DNA of 64,000 nt from Amborella trichopoda. Its lineage: Eukaryota > Streptophyta > Magnoliopsida > Amborellales > Amborellaceae. The notes beneath the pieces are model-generated. The model was not told the origin of the DNA. It saw only the letters and a program-made list of their open reading frames with translations, and made no database searches. The translations under genes and the position numbers were made by a program. The first letter of the stretch is position 1. The number at the start of each line of letters is the position of its first letter. The DNA is taken from assembly GCF_000471905.2 (NCBI RefSeq), contig NW_006497023.1:2443677-2507676 (forward strand), in the 5' to 3' direction. Shown piece after piece: positions 11,455-20,485 of this stretch.

Positions 11455-11940
11455 TCATTTGGAATGTTTCCTTCGAATTTTACGTTTTTCCTTCCTAGCC
11501 ATAGGACTACGTGAACGCTGAGGAGATTCACGTAATGGTGTAACTACGCTACTCAAACGTAGGGATGCATTGTTTGTGGGTCCGTCTGTGGAGACTTTAA
11601 GGGGAGAAGAGACTTTTTTTAAGGATCTTGTTGAAGTCCTCACCCTCGTGCGAGCTGTTTGTGATTCTGAATCTGATAATTTTGTACGCATCTCGTCAGT
11701 CAGAATCGAGGCCATCTGGTAATTGAGTGCCATGTTGAAGGGCATTGTTCCCATTTGGTCTTGGTTCGTTGATTTTCTTTGGTAGGCACTGTTTTTTGCT
11801 ACACCAAGTTTGTTTTTGACGTTCAGAGTACCACTTTGGGTCTCATTTACAGAGTCTAGTCAAGGGCAGGTTCTATTAGCCAATCTCAAAGGTCTGGTTG
11901 TGTCGGCTAGACGAGCTGACGTCTCTGGCAGGTTCTCCCC
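11455..11940 (-). CDS. conserved small ORF next to the 3' LTR (P1 copy)
   Basis: A reading frame of about 150-160 codons whose last 99 residues (11455-11754) are open, with one stop further upstream near 11870. It is serine-, threonine- and basic-rich: it includes NQDQMGTMPFN, SDSESQT, VSTDGPTNNAS and a basic tail PMARKEKRKIRR. The Q copy at 39842-40288 is open over 148 codons and clearly homologous, and a fragment survives in R2 at 43512-43694. It lies on the element sense strand, ending about 45 bp from the LTR. I do not recognise the family. Conservation in both element types suggests a protein or a constrained RNA. Confidence 0.5.
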
Positions 11941-11944
11941 TTGC

Positions 11945-12289
11945 TTTGTTAGTTTCTTTCCTTTGTAGTGTTTGTTTCTAGAGTGTGTTTGTGACCTCGT
12001 TGGAATATTGTTCGTCCTGATGAGACTTGTCTTGCCGTCTTGGCGAGTCTTTTGTCTTTCGAGTCCTTTTGCAACTAGACTCAGACTGTCGGAATCTTTT
12101 CCTTGAAGCTCATATTTTTGGATTTCTGGTTTTATGTTACTAGGGATTTTATTCTTTTGAGTGTCGACTGAACTCTTTTACTCATGGTTTCGTGACCATG
12201 CCCGTCCCTCATTTTTACTCATAGCATTCCTTTATTAAGGTATACACCATGCCCGTTATTTCGTCTTTTTTATTTATTTTTTATTTTCG
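11945..12289 (-). repeat. P1 3' non-coding segment (A)
   Basis: Homologous to 2458-3100, 40343-40890 and 43791-44339. It contains 'tgtttgtgacctcgttgg', 'gactcagactgtcggaatcttttcc' and 'gtttcgtgaccatgcccgtcc'. Part of the longer segment seen in the other copies (the 'gcgagtgctgcatcaa' portion) is deleted here. No gene is visible. Confidence 0.6.
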
Positions 12290-13835
12290 TGTGAAGGTGT
12301 GTTTAAGGTCATGCCTTCGGGACCTGTGCGAAACAGTTTAATGTCATGCCCAGAACGTGCATTATGGTTTAAGGTCATACAACTGGACCATGGCTATAAT
12401 GAATGGTNNNNNNNNNNNNNNNNNNNNNNNNNNNNNNNNNNNNNNNNNNNNNNNNNNNNNNNNNNNNNNNNNNNNNNNNNNNNNNNNNNNNNNNNNNNNN
12501 NNNNNNNNNNNNNNNNNNNNNNNNNNNNNNNNNNNNNNNNNNNNNNNNNNNNNNNNNNNNNNNNNNNNNNNNNNNNNNNNNNNNNNNNNNNNNNNNNNNN
12601 NNNNNNNNNNNNNNNNNNNNNNNNNNNNNNNNNNNNNNNNNNNNNNNNNNNNNNNNNNNNNNNNNNNNNNNNNNNNNNNNNNNNNNNNNNNNNNNNNNNN
12701 NNNNNNNNNNNNNNNNNNNNNNNNNNNNNNNNNNNNNNNNNNNNNNNNNNNNNNNNNNNNNNNNNNNNNNNNNNNNNNNNNNNNNNNNNNNNNNNNNNNN
12801 CTACCTTTGAGAGATGGATGATGTATGAAATGTGAGTGGATGATGTTGACCCACAAACTTACAACGAATATGGATAGCGGGATGGTTTGCCATTTTGTGA
12901 GCACGGGTGAGACTCACTGGGGAATGAGGTTTGGTGATGAAGTGAATGGACAAATTGGGGTCTTATGAAGGTGACGCGCACATACTAACATGCAGGTTAG
13001 GGAAGGCGTGAGTGAAAGTGCATGTAAAGGCATGTGCGCATATGTGCGGGCCAGTATTAAAGGTCATATCTCCGGGACCTGTGCAAAGTAGTTTATCGTC
13101 ATGCAAGAAGGACACATACTATGGTTTAAGGTCATACAACTGGACCGTGGTTTTGTAGTTTAAAGTCATACAACTAGGACCGTGCAGTTTAGGGTCATGC
13201 AACTAGACCTCCGCTATAGTTTAAGGTCATATAGTTTGGATCATGATGCTGAGTCTTTTTAACGTCATGCTGCTTGGACGTGCACTATGGTTTAAGGTCA
13301 TACAACTGGACTGTGGTTATGCAGTTTAAAGTCATACAACCAGGACTGTGCAGTTTAAGGTCGTGCAACTAGACCTCCGCTATAGTTTAGGGTCATGCAA
13401 CATGGACCGAGGCTGAGCAGTTTAGGGTCATGTAATACAGACCATGGTTATGTAGTTTAAAGTCATGCAACTCCGACCGTGCAATTAAAGATGTGCAACT
13501 AGACCTTCGCTACAGTTTAAATTCATATAGTTTGAACCATGCAGTTTTAGGGTCATGCAACTAGACCTCCACTACTGTTTAAAGTCATATAGTTTGGACC
13601 ATGAAGTCTTAAGGTCTTGTAACTAGACCTCCACTATAGTTTAAGGTCATATAGTTTGGACCATGCAGTTTTAGGGTCGTGCATTTAAACCTCCACTATA
13701 GTTTAAGATCATATAGTTTGGACCATGCAGTTTTAGGGTCGTGCATCTAGACCTCCACTATAGTTTAAGGTCATATAGTTTGGACCATATAGTTTTAGGG
13801 TCGTGCATCTAGACCAGTGTGTGGGTTACCATGTA
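12290..13835 (-). repeat. P1 3'-region minisatellite with 62-bp higher-order array
   Basis: Units of about 29-35 bp based on AGTTTAAGGTCATACAACTAG plus GACC. From 13537 the units are arranged in pairs with a strict 62-bp period: repeats start at 13537, 13599, 13661, 13723 and 13785, the last incomplete. Each pair combines a GCAGTTTTAGGGTCGTGCAT half and an AGTTTAAGGTCATATAGTTTG half. The stretch is interrupted by an assembly gap (12408-12800) and by non-repeated sequence shared with the other elements (12801-13060). Confidence 0.8.
12408..12800. other. assembly gap (393 N)
   Basis: Run of N within the P1 minisatellite region. The gap probably reflects collapse of tandem repeats during assembly. 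ORFs drawn across it are meaningless. Confidence 0.99.
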
Positions 13836-14620
13836 TGTGGAGCTCCATGAGGAATAGGTCTATGGATGATAATCCAATTCCTTGGGGATAAAATGGCTAA
13901 GACCATTCACAAACTGAGGGCTCAGATGAAATGGTGACCTGATGAAGGATAACCAACAGAGGTGAACTTCACTAGGGCTTAAGAGGGTAAGTGTACGCTC
14001 TGGGGTGAAAGATGAGTAACCTGACTCCCTGGGGATACGGTATCTTGGTGTGAAGTTGACCCACTGGGGATTGGAGAGGTACGAATGACCCTAACTCCAC
14101 CAGGGATAATGGGCTGCAGTATGGGTGTGACTCTTACTGGGGGTGAGCGATAGCTCCTGACTCCATTAGGGAGGTCATGGTTTGGGTGCAATGGCTCGGG
14201 TGCAAGTCCACTGGGGATAGTGATAGGACATACACGGCTACAGCATGGAGTCGGTGACAATAGGCTGTTTGTAGTACAGCCGGTGCTGGACTGTCAAAAC
14301 CACAACCACCTCTAGGTTTTTAAAAAATAATTTTGCGCGAGCCATGACATTGTTTGAACATGATTGGCGCTAAGTCAACGGGTGCTAAGGTCATTTGAAA
14401 CTCACCCAGCGTTGGTCAACCCAGGTTAGGATAGCTTGAAACTCACCCGGCATTGGGCAACCAGTGCCAAGGTTGTTTGGAATTCACTCGGTGTTGGGCA
14501 CAGATGGATGGGAGTTACCTCGGGCCTCGAGTCAAAGCTTGACCCGACTCATCATTGCTTGGCTCCGGTTAGATGCGATTAGAATTCACAGTTTGTGAGG
14601 GGCATTTGAGGGCAGCGTAG
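13836..14620 (-). repeat. P1 3'-region block with PBS-complementary motifs (J)
   Basis: At least six + strand motifs resembling GACTCCACTGGGGATA, near 14023, 14048, 14091, 14128, 14163 and 14204, spaced about 28-46 bp. The one at 14202-14217 (GCAAGTCCACTGGGGA) is identical over 16 bases to the PBS of R2 read on the minus strand. In the element sense RNA these are therefore complementary to the PBS and resemble the 3' end of tRNA-Arg. From 14270 to 14500 copies of a CCGGYGYTGGGC motif appear. No gene is supported. Confidence 0.65.
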
Positions 14621-14631
14621 TCTATATAAGG
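14621..14631 (+). promoter_or_regulatory. antisense-strand TATA box of the PMD gene (P1)
   Basis: TCTATATAAGG on the + strand, opposite to the element sense, followed by a pyrimidine-rich start region (CCATTTTCCCTCACTTTTCACC). R2 has the same box and surroundings at 46037. It lies about 1.05 kb upstream of the first good ATG of the PMD gene, so this is the likely promoter of that gene. The role is inferred from the sequence only. Confidence 0.6.
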
Positions 14632-15375
14632 GGGTAAAATCCCATTTTCCCTCACTTTTCACCAAGGGTAAAAAAAAATTAAGCAAACGTTTTCTTTACA
14701 AGTGAGAAGAGGGTGCCCGGTTGAAGTTTCGATAAGCAGTCAGACTTCAGCAAAAGTTTTGCAGGGAAGGTTTTCAGTAACTAATGGGATTTCTACAGTT
14801 TTGCAGGGAAGACCTTCAGTGAGTAGACTTTGCCAATAACTTGTTTAAGTTGCAGAGAAAGTAGCAGGGAAAGGAAAGTTCTCTGGGGATTTTTTGGGAA
14901 ACAGAAGAGGTTTTTGCTGTAATGTTTTTATGGTAAAAGAGGCGGGAAACACAGCAGTGAGAATTTCTGCTTGTCTTGGGAGTTTTCTGGAAATTTTTAA
15001 GGAGTTTCCTGGAGGTTGTGATAACTTTCTAACACTATTCGTGGTGTTGTAGAGGTTTCTGGGAACATTCAAGGGATTTACCGGGGTTGTCGCTACTTTC
15101 GACAGTGTTAGTGGTGTTGCAGAGGTTTCTTGGAACTTAAGGAAGTTTGCAGACATTTTTTAGAGAAGTTCTGGTGACGTTTAAATAAAAAATGTAGGCA
15201 AGAAAGTTTTTCAGTGGGTTTTCGGCCTTATAGGAGAAGTTTCGACGGGAGATGAACGGTCACAGGAGGTGGGCCCTACAGTTGCAGATGGTGAACAGTC
15301 ATGGGGAAGGCATACGAGAAATGTTGTGACTGTTGGCCTTTGTACGTGTGTCAGGTGGCACGTGTGAGAGATTTG
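14632..15375 (+). other. leader region of the antisense PMD gene (C)
   Basis: Non-coding stretch between the antisense TATA box and the PMD ORF. It has loose repeats of a phrase built on GTTTTGCAGGGAAG and TTCAGTGAGT (14750-14830), then of GTTTCTGGGAA/GGAGTTTCC (14985-15140). It is shared with R2 (46046-46660) and partly with R1 (4742-5181). The similarity between P-type and R-type ends at about 15310-15375, which is the 3' boundary of the exchanged cassette. Confidence 0.5.
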
Positions 15376-15380
15376 CTCAC

Positions 15381-15627
15381 AATCGGTGCTGGCCTTTGAA
15401 AAGCTCAACCGGTGCTGGGTGTTGGCAATCTCAACCGGTATTGAGTGTTGAAAGACTCAACCAGCGCTAGTTGTTGACACTCAACTAGTGTCGGGCATTG
15501 AGAACCTCAATCAGCACTGAGTGTTTGACAGACTCACCCAACGCTAATCATTGACATGCAACCGGTGCTGGGCAATGATAAGCTCAATCGGAGCAGTGTT
15601 TGAGAGGCTCAACCGGCGCTGCTCTAG
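15381..15627 (+). repeat. 26-bp tandem array with CCGGTGCTGGG core
   Basis: Units of the form CTCAACCGGTGCTGGGTGTTGRNAA with a 26-bp period at the start (15385, 15411, 15437, 15463), then degenerating up to 15627. The core CCGGTGCT(G/A)GG also appears in the J block and in the U5 of the LTRs. The array sits directly in front of the PMD coding region, so it would be in its 5' UTR. Confidence 0.7.
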
Positions 15628-15670
15628 TGCCTTATCAACTTTTGGGAGTGAACCACTAAGTCCCTTTATA

Positions 15671-18600
15671 ATGGCTGCTTCTTCTTACCAAATCCCTGAT
15701 GTGAAGAGGCTTCCAAGGGAAGGGGAAATTGGTGCCCGTGATTTTACAGGTGAAGTTTTATTAAGGGGTGAACCCATTTGGCTGACCCATCCAGTGTGCA
15801 AACCAGAGTGGTCCCTTAGTGTCTCTTTCATTACTGACCCCGTATGTTTCAAAGTATGGGAGGGCAATGACGACAATGTCTGTACTGAAGAAGGGATAGC
15901 ACTTCTTCACTGTATGCATTAGAACATAGCCTCCGGGGAGAACTTGCCTACCTTAGTGAAGCGGTGGTAAGCAAAAGGACTCCGAATTCAGGGGGAGCAC
16001 CAATACTTGAAGGGATACTCTTCCTGGACTGCCAAGGTATTGCGTCATACAAAAGCACTCTTGAACGTGCTTCGCTATTAGCAATGATCCAGTGTTCGGG
16101 CAGTTACTACTACCGTTGCTCCAATAAGTAAAGGTGTTGTTGGAGACATGGAACCATGTAAGCAACACATGGCTTCTTGTTCATGGGGAAGTGGGAACCT
16201 CTTTACTAAATCATCACTTTATTGGAGGTCTCCCGATGATCGGGGCTATGTATGACGAGTTCGTGCCCCCAAACCCAGACATCTTTAGTGGTGCTAACTT
16301 GGGGGGTGAAGAGCCGCCGACTAGTCTTCAAAAGATCTTTGAGGCCTACATATTGATTATCGGCTGATGTAGCAATGGTAGGGTCATCTTTACAGAATGG
16401 GTGAAATTCTTTTGTGGGGATTATCCTGAGGGCGGTCAGGGTACTGCAAAGGGAAAAGGGAAGGATGTTATAATGGAGATGCCTCCCATATATCAAATTG
16501 AGAGTGACGCTGACCGTTTCTTCTTAGCCACCTATCTGGCCTTAATCTTGTGCAAATTCATGCTTCCTGGCTGGGGGATGACATTCGTCCAAGGGTACTA
16601 TACGTGGCATGCGACATGGCCAGAGGACATGAATATGCCCTTGCTCAGCCAATCCTGTGCAATATATACGATGGCTTGGGGGCCATCTCCCATGGAAAGG
16701 CCTGTAAGGGCAAAGAGGGAGGGAACAAAATCGTAGGAAGAGAAGCTTTTCTTGGGGATTTTAAAACCCCATTCCCTGTGCATTATGTGTATGGGTGGCT
16801 AGGGGCCTATTGCCCTGACACCTACGTCAAGCATCAGTGCGTAGGAGATAAATTGTGGCCCTTCATGATTAGGATTGGCAACCAGAGGGCTATCTTTCAT
16901 ACCTCAGGGGAGGCTCAGGGTTTATTTGGGAATGATTCTTTGAACATGAGGCAGGTCCCCGTTCCGGTCGAGAGCTTCACCAACCATGCTTTCATTGATG
17001 AGTTGAGGAAGAAGCTGGACGGTGCTCCAATGACGATTAAGGAACTCATGCTCATTCTGAGCATCAAAGGGGGAGTCTTACATTATCGAACTCCGCACAG
17101 TGTCCGGTTAGCGAGGTATTTCCCCCATCACTTTTCCTGTCAGCACGGGCTTGATCAAGGCTGCCCCTTTTCTGTGTTTTTTGAAAAGCGTCGGAGTAAG
17201 GTGTATAAGGGGAAGGCGGAAGAGTTCGGAACTTTTCGAGAGTGCTGGCTGCCAGAGCATATACGGACCGCTTGGTCTATCTGTCTTGAAATGACAAAAA
17301 CTGGCAAATATGTATTACCTCACTTAGGTAGGAGAGTTCAAAAGACCAAGGCATATGTGAACTGGTGGAGAATCACCAATAAGGGGTATTGGGATAAGGA
17401 TCACCCTTGGAAAGGTGTGAATGGTAACTAACGCTAGGACACCATGCAAAGGAAACTGGCGGATGCTCCTGCTCCTGACGCAATTTTTGTCTTAGATTAT
17501 CCCTCCAACTGGGAAGCTTTAGGGCTTCCATACGAGCTAGTAGCTGATGAAGCCTCACCAGAGCTTCTTGCAATGAAGACGAGGACTGGGAGTGTATTTG
17601 ATAATCTTAGCTAGATCTTCGAATGGGATGAGGGGCGACAATTCCCTGGTTATGAGAAACCACCACAAGACTTGAATGCCCTAATCAAGGGCGGTCCCCA
17701 CAGTAAAATGACTGAAGGGCCTTCTCGAGGAGGTGGATCTGAAGCGGCAGTTCCTACTCTAGCAAGGGGGAAGAAAAGCGCCCAACTGCTTCTGACACTC
17801 GTGCACCATCTTCAATTAGTGGGCGTACTCAGAGATGCAAGGGTGACAAGCTTCCTAAGATGTCAGAACCAAGAGGTACCCCTTTCTCCTTTGATCTTTT
17901 ATAGGTTCCCTTAGTATCACCCTCTGTGCTCTCTAGACCACCTTTTGCTTTTGCTGAAATGTTTTCTTTTTCTTCAGAAACTAAGGCAGATGATTCCAAC
18001 CGCTCTGAGCCTTTTGACATTGCTTGTGATAGGGAGGTGACATTGCTTAGGGAGGCACCCTTGAGTACAGGGGTCGTTCCTGAGTCAGAGTTGGCTAGGA
18101 TGGGGACTGACGAGGATGAATGTCCTGAGGCAAGTGCTCCAGATAGGGGCTCTAATATTGATGTGGCCTCCATGCATGAGTTTAGTGCCCCGACCGAGGC
18201 AGGGACCATGGCTCAAGGAGAAGAGCCTGAAGTTGATGACGTGCCTGAGCACTAAGAGCTTGCTGTCCCCATGGTCCCAAGTCATGAAGATGAGGGGACT
18301 GAGCTCTTTGTGGCTGAGGTTCTGGTTGTTGAAGGAGAAGATCGAATGGAGGAGGCCATTGCTAGGGATGAACTGACTGGCAAAGGCCAAAGAGAAGAGG
18401 CAGTTCGTGAACTTGGTGATATTAAGGTGACAGTTTAAGAGGATGAAGAGCAAGGGGAACATATTTCTTCAAAGCCTGTTGGGACAGAAGTAGAGGTCCT
18501 CATAAGAGAGGGTCGAGACAGTAAGGCTAACATTGAAGAGCCCGGGCAGGTTGAGGTTGGGGCTGCCTATGAGCCCGAAGGGCAAGATGCTCTAGGCTTT

Positions 18601-19326
18601 GCCCTTGTTTCAGAGGAGCCAGTGGATCAGATGGCCATTACTTCATCGAGCCCGGTCCTTTAGGTCGAGGTTTCTTCAGCAGTAGTGACCTCAGCAACAC
18701 CATCTAGGCCTGATTGTTGTGGTGTTTCTAGCATGATCTCAGGCATATCTTAGAGCAAGCCTTCAGGGCTTGAGGGAACTACTTTCAATGAGCTGGGAGA
18801 AGATTTGGCAAGGCTGAGGGAATTCGTTCCAACTACTACTGTTGGGACGGCGCCAGAAGTGCTTTCCCATTTTGATGCAACCCTTAACAAGTTGGAGAGC
18901 TGACGGTGGGGAGTGATTCATCAGGAAGGAGAAATTAGCAGACTAGCCTCCTTGGAGGAGTTGATCTTGTGTAGTCGCAAAAAGATAGATGCTTGCATTG
19001 AGAAGAAGGCCATGATATCTGTGTGTCCGCAGGATCTCAGGAGGGAGGCACAAGGGAGCTTCAAGAGAATGGTCGAAATCAGAGAAGAGATGCGAATACT
19101 GAAACAGGAGTTTGTTGGTCTTGAGACAGAGATGATCCAAAGGAAGGCCATGGAGGCCTCTTTGGTTGAAGATTCGTCTGAACTCGATGGCACAATTGAG
19201 TCGAAAACTGTGGCGATGAGAGAGGCAACTTGAACGGTGGTGGAGCTGAAAGTGCATGTTCAAGGCACCGAGACTTCTCTTGAAGCGCGCAATGCAGAGA
19301 TCAACATGATGATTGATTGTTTCTAA
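15671..19326 (+). pseudogene. plant mobile domain (PMD) gene, antisense to P1
   Basis: Encodes a PMD protein of the kind found in transposons and in the MAIN/MAIL1 family of angiosperms; the function in transposons is unknown. The chosen start (15671, MAASSYQIPDVKRLPREGE) opens an N-terminal piece to 15922. A degraded stretch follows to 16549, then the open PMD core (16550-17431). Next comes a tail with a serine/acidic, probably disordered region (about 17500-18700, EMFSFSSETKADDS) and a charged, probably coiled-coil C terminus (18913-19326, RREAQGSFKRMVEIREEMRI). Several stops and at least one frameshift (near 17775) break it. P2 has the homologous gene in the same relative place and orientation. 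It lies on the strand opposite to gag-pro and has its own TATA box and AATAAA. Confidence 0.75.
16550..17431 (+). CDS. PMD core, longest open piece
   Basis: Open for 293 codons. Visible family features are RGHEYALAQPILCNIYDGLG (the helical LA.P.VLA.IY..L motif of PMD), PFPVHYVYGWLGAYCP (the H.VY.WL motif), SVRLARYFPHHFSCQHGLDQ, and a terminal AYVNWWR motif. The piece probably begins before 16550, because the FLATYL-like segment in the degraded frame just upstream also fits the domain. An in-frame stop ends it at 17431, and the same position is a stop in P2, although the sequence after it remains in the same frame. Confidence 0.75.
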   Translation: MQIHASWLGDDIRPRVLYVACDMARGHEYALAQPILCNIYDGLGAISHGKACKGKEGGNKIVGREAFLGDFKTPFPVHYVYGWLGAYCPDTYVKHQCVGDKLWPFMIRIGNQRAIFHTSGEAQGLFGNDSLNMRQVPVPVESFTNHAFIDELRKKLDGAPMTIKELMLILSIKGGVLHYRTPHSVRLARYFPHHFSCQHGLDQGCPFSVFFEKRRSKVYKGKAEEFGTFRECWLPEHIRTAWSICLEMTKTGKYVLPHLGRRVQKTKAYVNWWRITNKGYWDKDHPWKGVNGN

Positions 19327-19372
19327 ACATGTCATTACTCTCTTTCAGCACTTGTAAAAGTTTTGATTGATA

Positions 19373-19378
19373 AATAAA
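19373..19378 (+). terminator. polyadenylation signal of the antisense PMD gene
   Basis: AATAAA on the + strand about 45 bp after the last codon of the PMD frame, in an AT-rich stretch. Together with the TATA box at 14621 it delimits a candidate complete antisense transcription unit of about 4.8 kb. The X reading frame on the other strand ends at 19491, so the two coding regions converge without overlap. Confidence 0.55.
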
Positions 19379-19490
19379 GCGCTTCTATCTTATGATTGAC
19401 TTTGCTGTATGATTTCATTCTCTTCTTACTTTTGCTGTGCCTCATGTGATTTTTTTGAATGCCTCTCGATACTTTTATTACCCCAAGAGA

Positions 19491-20485
19491 CTAATACCCT
19501 AGTCCTTGTTTGGTCCCATGTTGGGCTGCCCCGTCCTGGATAGCTTCGAAATAGGGAGTCGTTGCTTTTTCTCATCTCAATGTCTGGTTGGCCAAGGGCT
19601 CATAGTTCATTTTTCTCATGATTTGGTGAGCCTGATTACTATAGATAGTCCAGTCAGGAGGGGCTTTGGCGTCCATTAGTGGCACATTTACTTCAACTTC
19701 ATCATAGCTTTTAGTGTCTTGCATGTACTTCATGAGATGTTTTGAAGCGATACGCATGACCTTCAGTTGACTCTGGAGACTGCAAAGTTCCGTTCTTAAC
19801 TTTGTTAGGGGATATGCCCTTGAGGGGAAGAAAGTTGACCTTTATCGAACTGCTCTCCACTTGAGAGGTTAGGAAAAAGTAAAACTTTTAGCAGGTCACT
19901 GGTATGAGGATCATCCTCTATACTTATAGCAACCAGATTTTGAAAAAATCTTCGCGGCGGTTGTCGCACCGCTTCAGCTTTCAAGAGCGCTATGGGGATA
20001 TGTAAGACTTTCTGCTTGTTCGGTGTATAGGTGATCCTTGACGCCAGGAATTCTATCCTCATGGCTTGCTCAATCTCAGGAATGACCTCTGGATCATCTT
20101 CCGACCAAGGTGGCTCAAAACTGGGGACAGCGGGCGAAGACTCCTTTTCAAGCAAAGAAGGAGTTTCTTGAGGGATGATGGTTGGGATGTTAGAATGAAG
20201 GGTGGTTAGGGGTAAGATCATGCCCTGCCTTTCTTCCTCTTTCAACATGTTAATCAGTGTTTTCCCAACATCCTCAACATCTTCATGAGATGAAGATGAT
20301 GTCTTGATTGTAAACTTGTGACCTTCATCATTTGGCCACTGAGGAGACGCCAGATCCGTGAAGTAATAGCTAGCATTGACATAGTGAGTTTCATCCATAG
20401 GGAACGGCCTTTTGTCAGCATAGACCGTATGCTGTTTCTCATCTCGACTATAATTGAAACATTGGTGCAATGTTGATGGAACCAC
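19491..20485 (-). pseudogene. P1 extension X downstream of protease
   Basis: Continues the protease frame. The frame 19805-20485 is open for 226 codons: it begins with the VPSTLHQCF motif normally following protease in Tat polyproteins, then has an acidic stretch (PPWSEDDPEVIPEIEQAMRI) and a KVLHIPIALLKAEA segment. After frameshifts it ends with a short conserved piece (19572-19757, PPDWTIYSNQAHQIMRKMNYE) and a stop TAG at 19491-19493. P2 has the same region ending at the same place (62121). In a complete Tat element RT would come next; here the polyprotein ends and the antisense PMD gene follows. No known domain is recognised. Confidence 0.65.

Noticed and set aside
12299-12904. ORFs crossing runs of N (also 27852-28101 and 39042-39541)
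   Set aside because: Created by the assembly gaps; no coding evidence.
12290-13835. CRISPR-like array of regularly spaced repeats
   Set aside because: Eukaryotic tandem minisatellite with contiguous, diverged units; no unique spacers and no cas genes.
14621-14631. TATATAAGG at 14621 as the promoter of the LTR itself
   Set aside because: It is on the + strand and outside the LTR. The element reads on the minus strand and has its own TATA box at 10101-10110.
8332-15375. A 7-kb LTR extending to the antisense TATA region
   Set aside because: The junction with the target duplication at 29030 and the abrupt LTR ends at 58318 and 39795 place the boundary at TTCAAACA/TTCAAATA. The segments beyond are internal 3' region.
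15671-19326. PMD gene taken as an ordinary host gene between transposons
   Set aside because: It lies inside the LTRs of P1, a second copy has the same place and orientation in P2, and its leader is element sequence shared with R2. It is part of the element.
15671-19326. PMD gene as part of the retrotransposon polyprotein (Ogre ORF1)
   Set aside because: It is on the strand opposite to gag-pro and to the LTR TATA/polyA signals, and at the 3' side. Ogre ORF1 is sense and upstream of gag.
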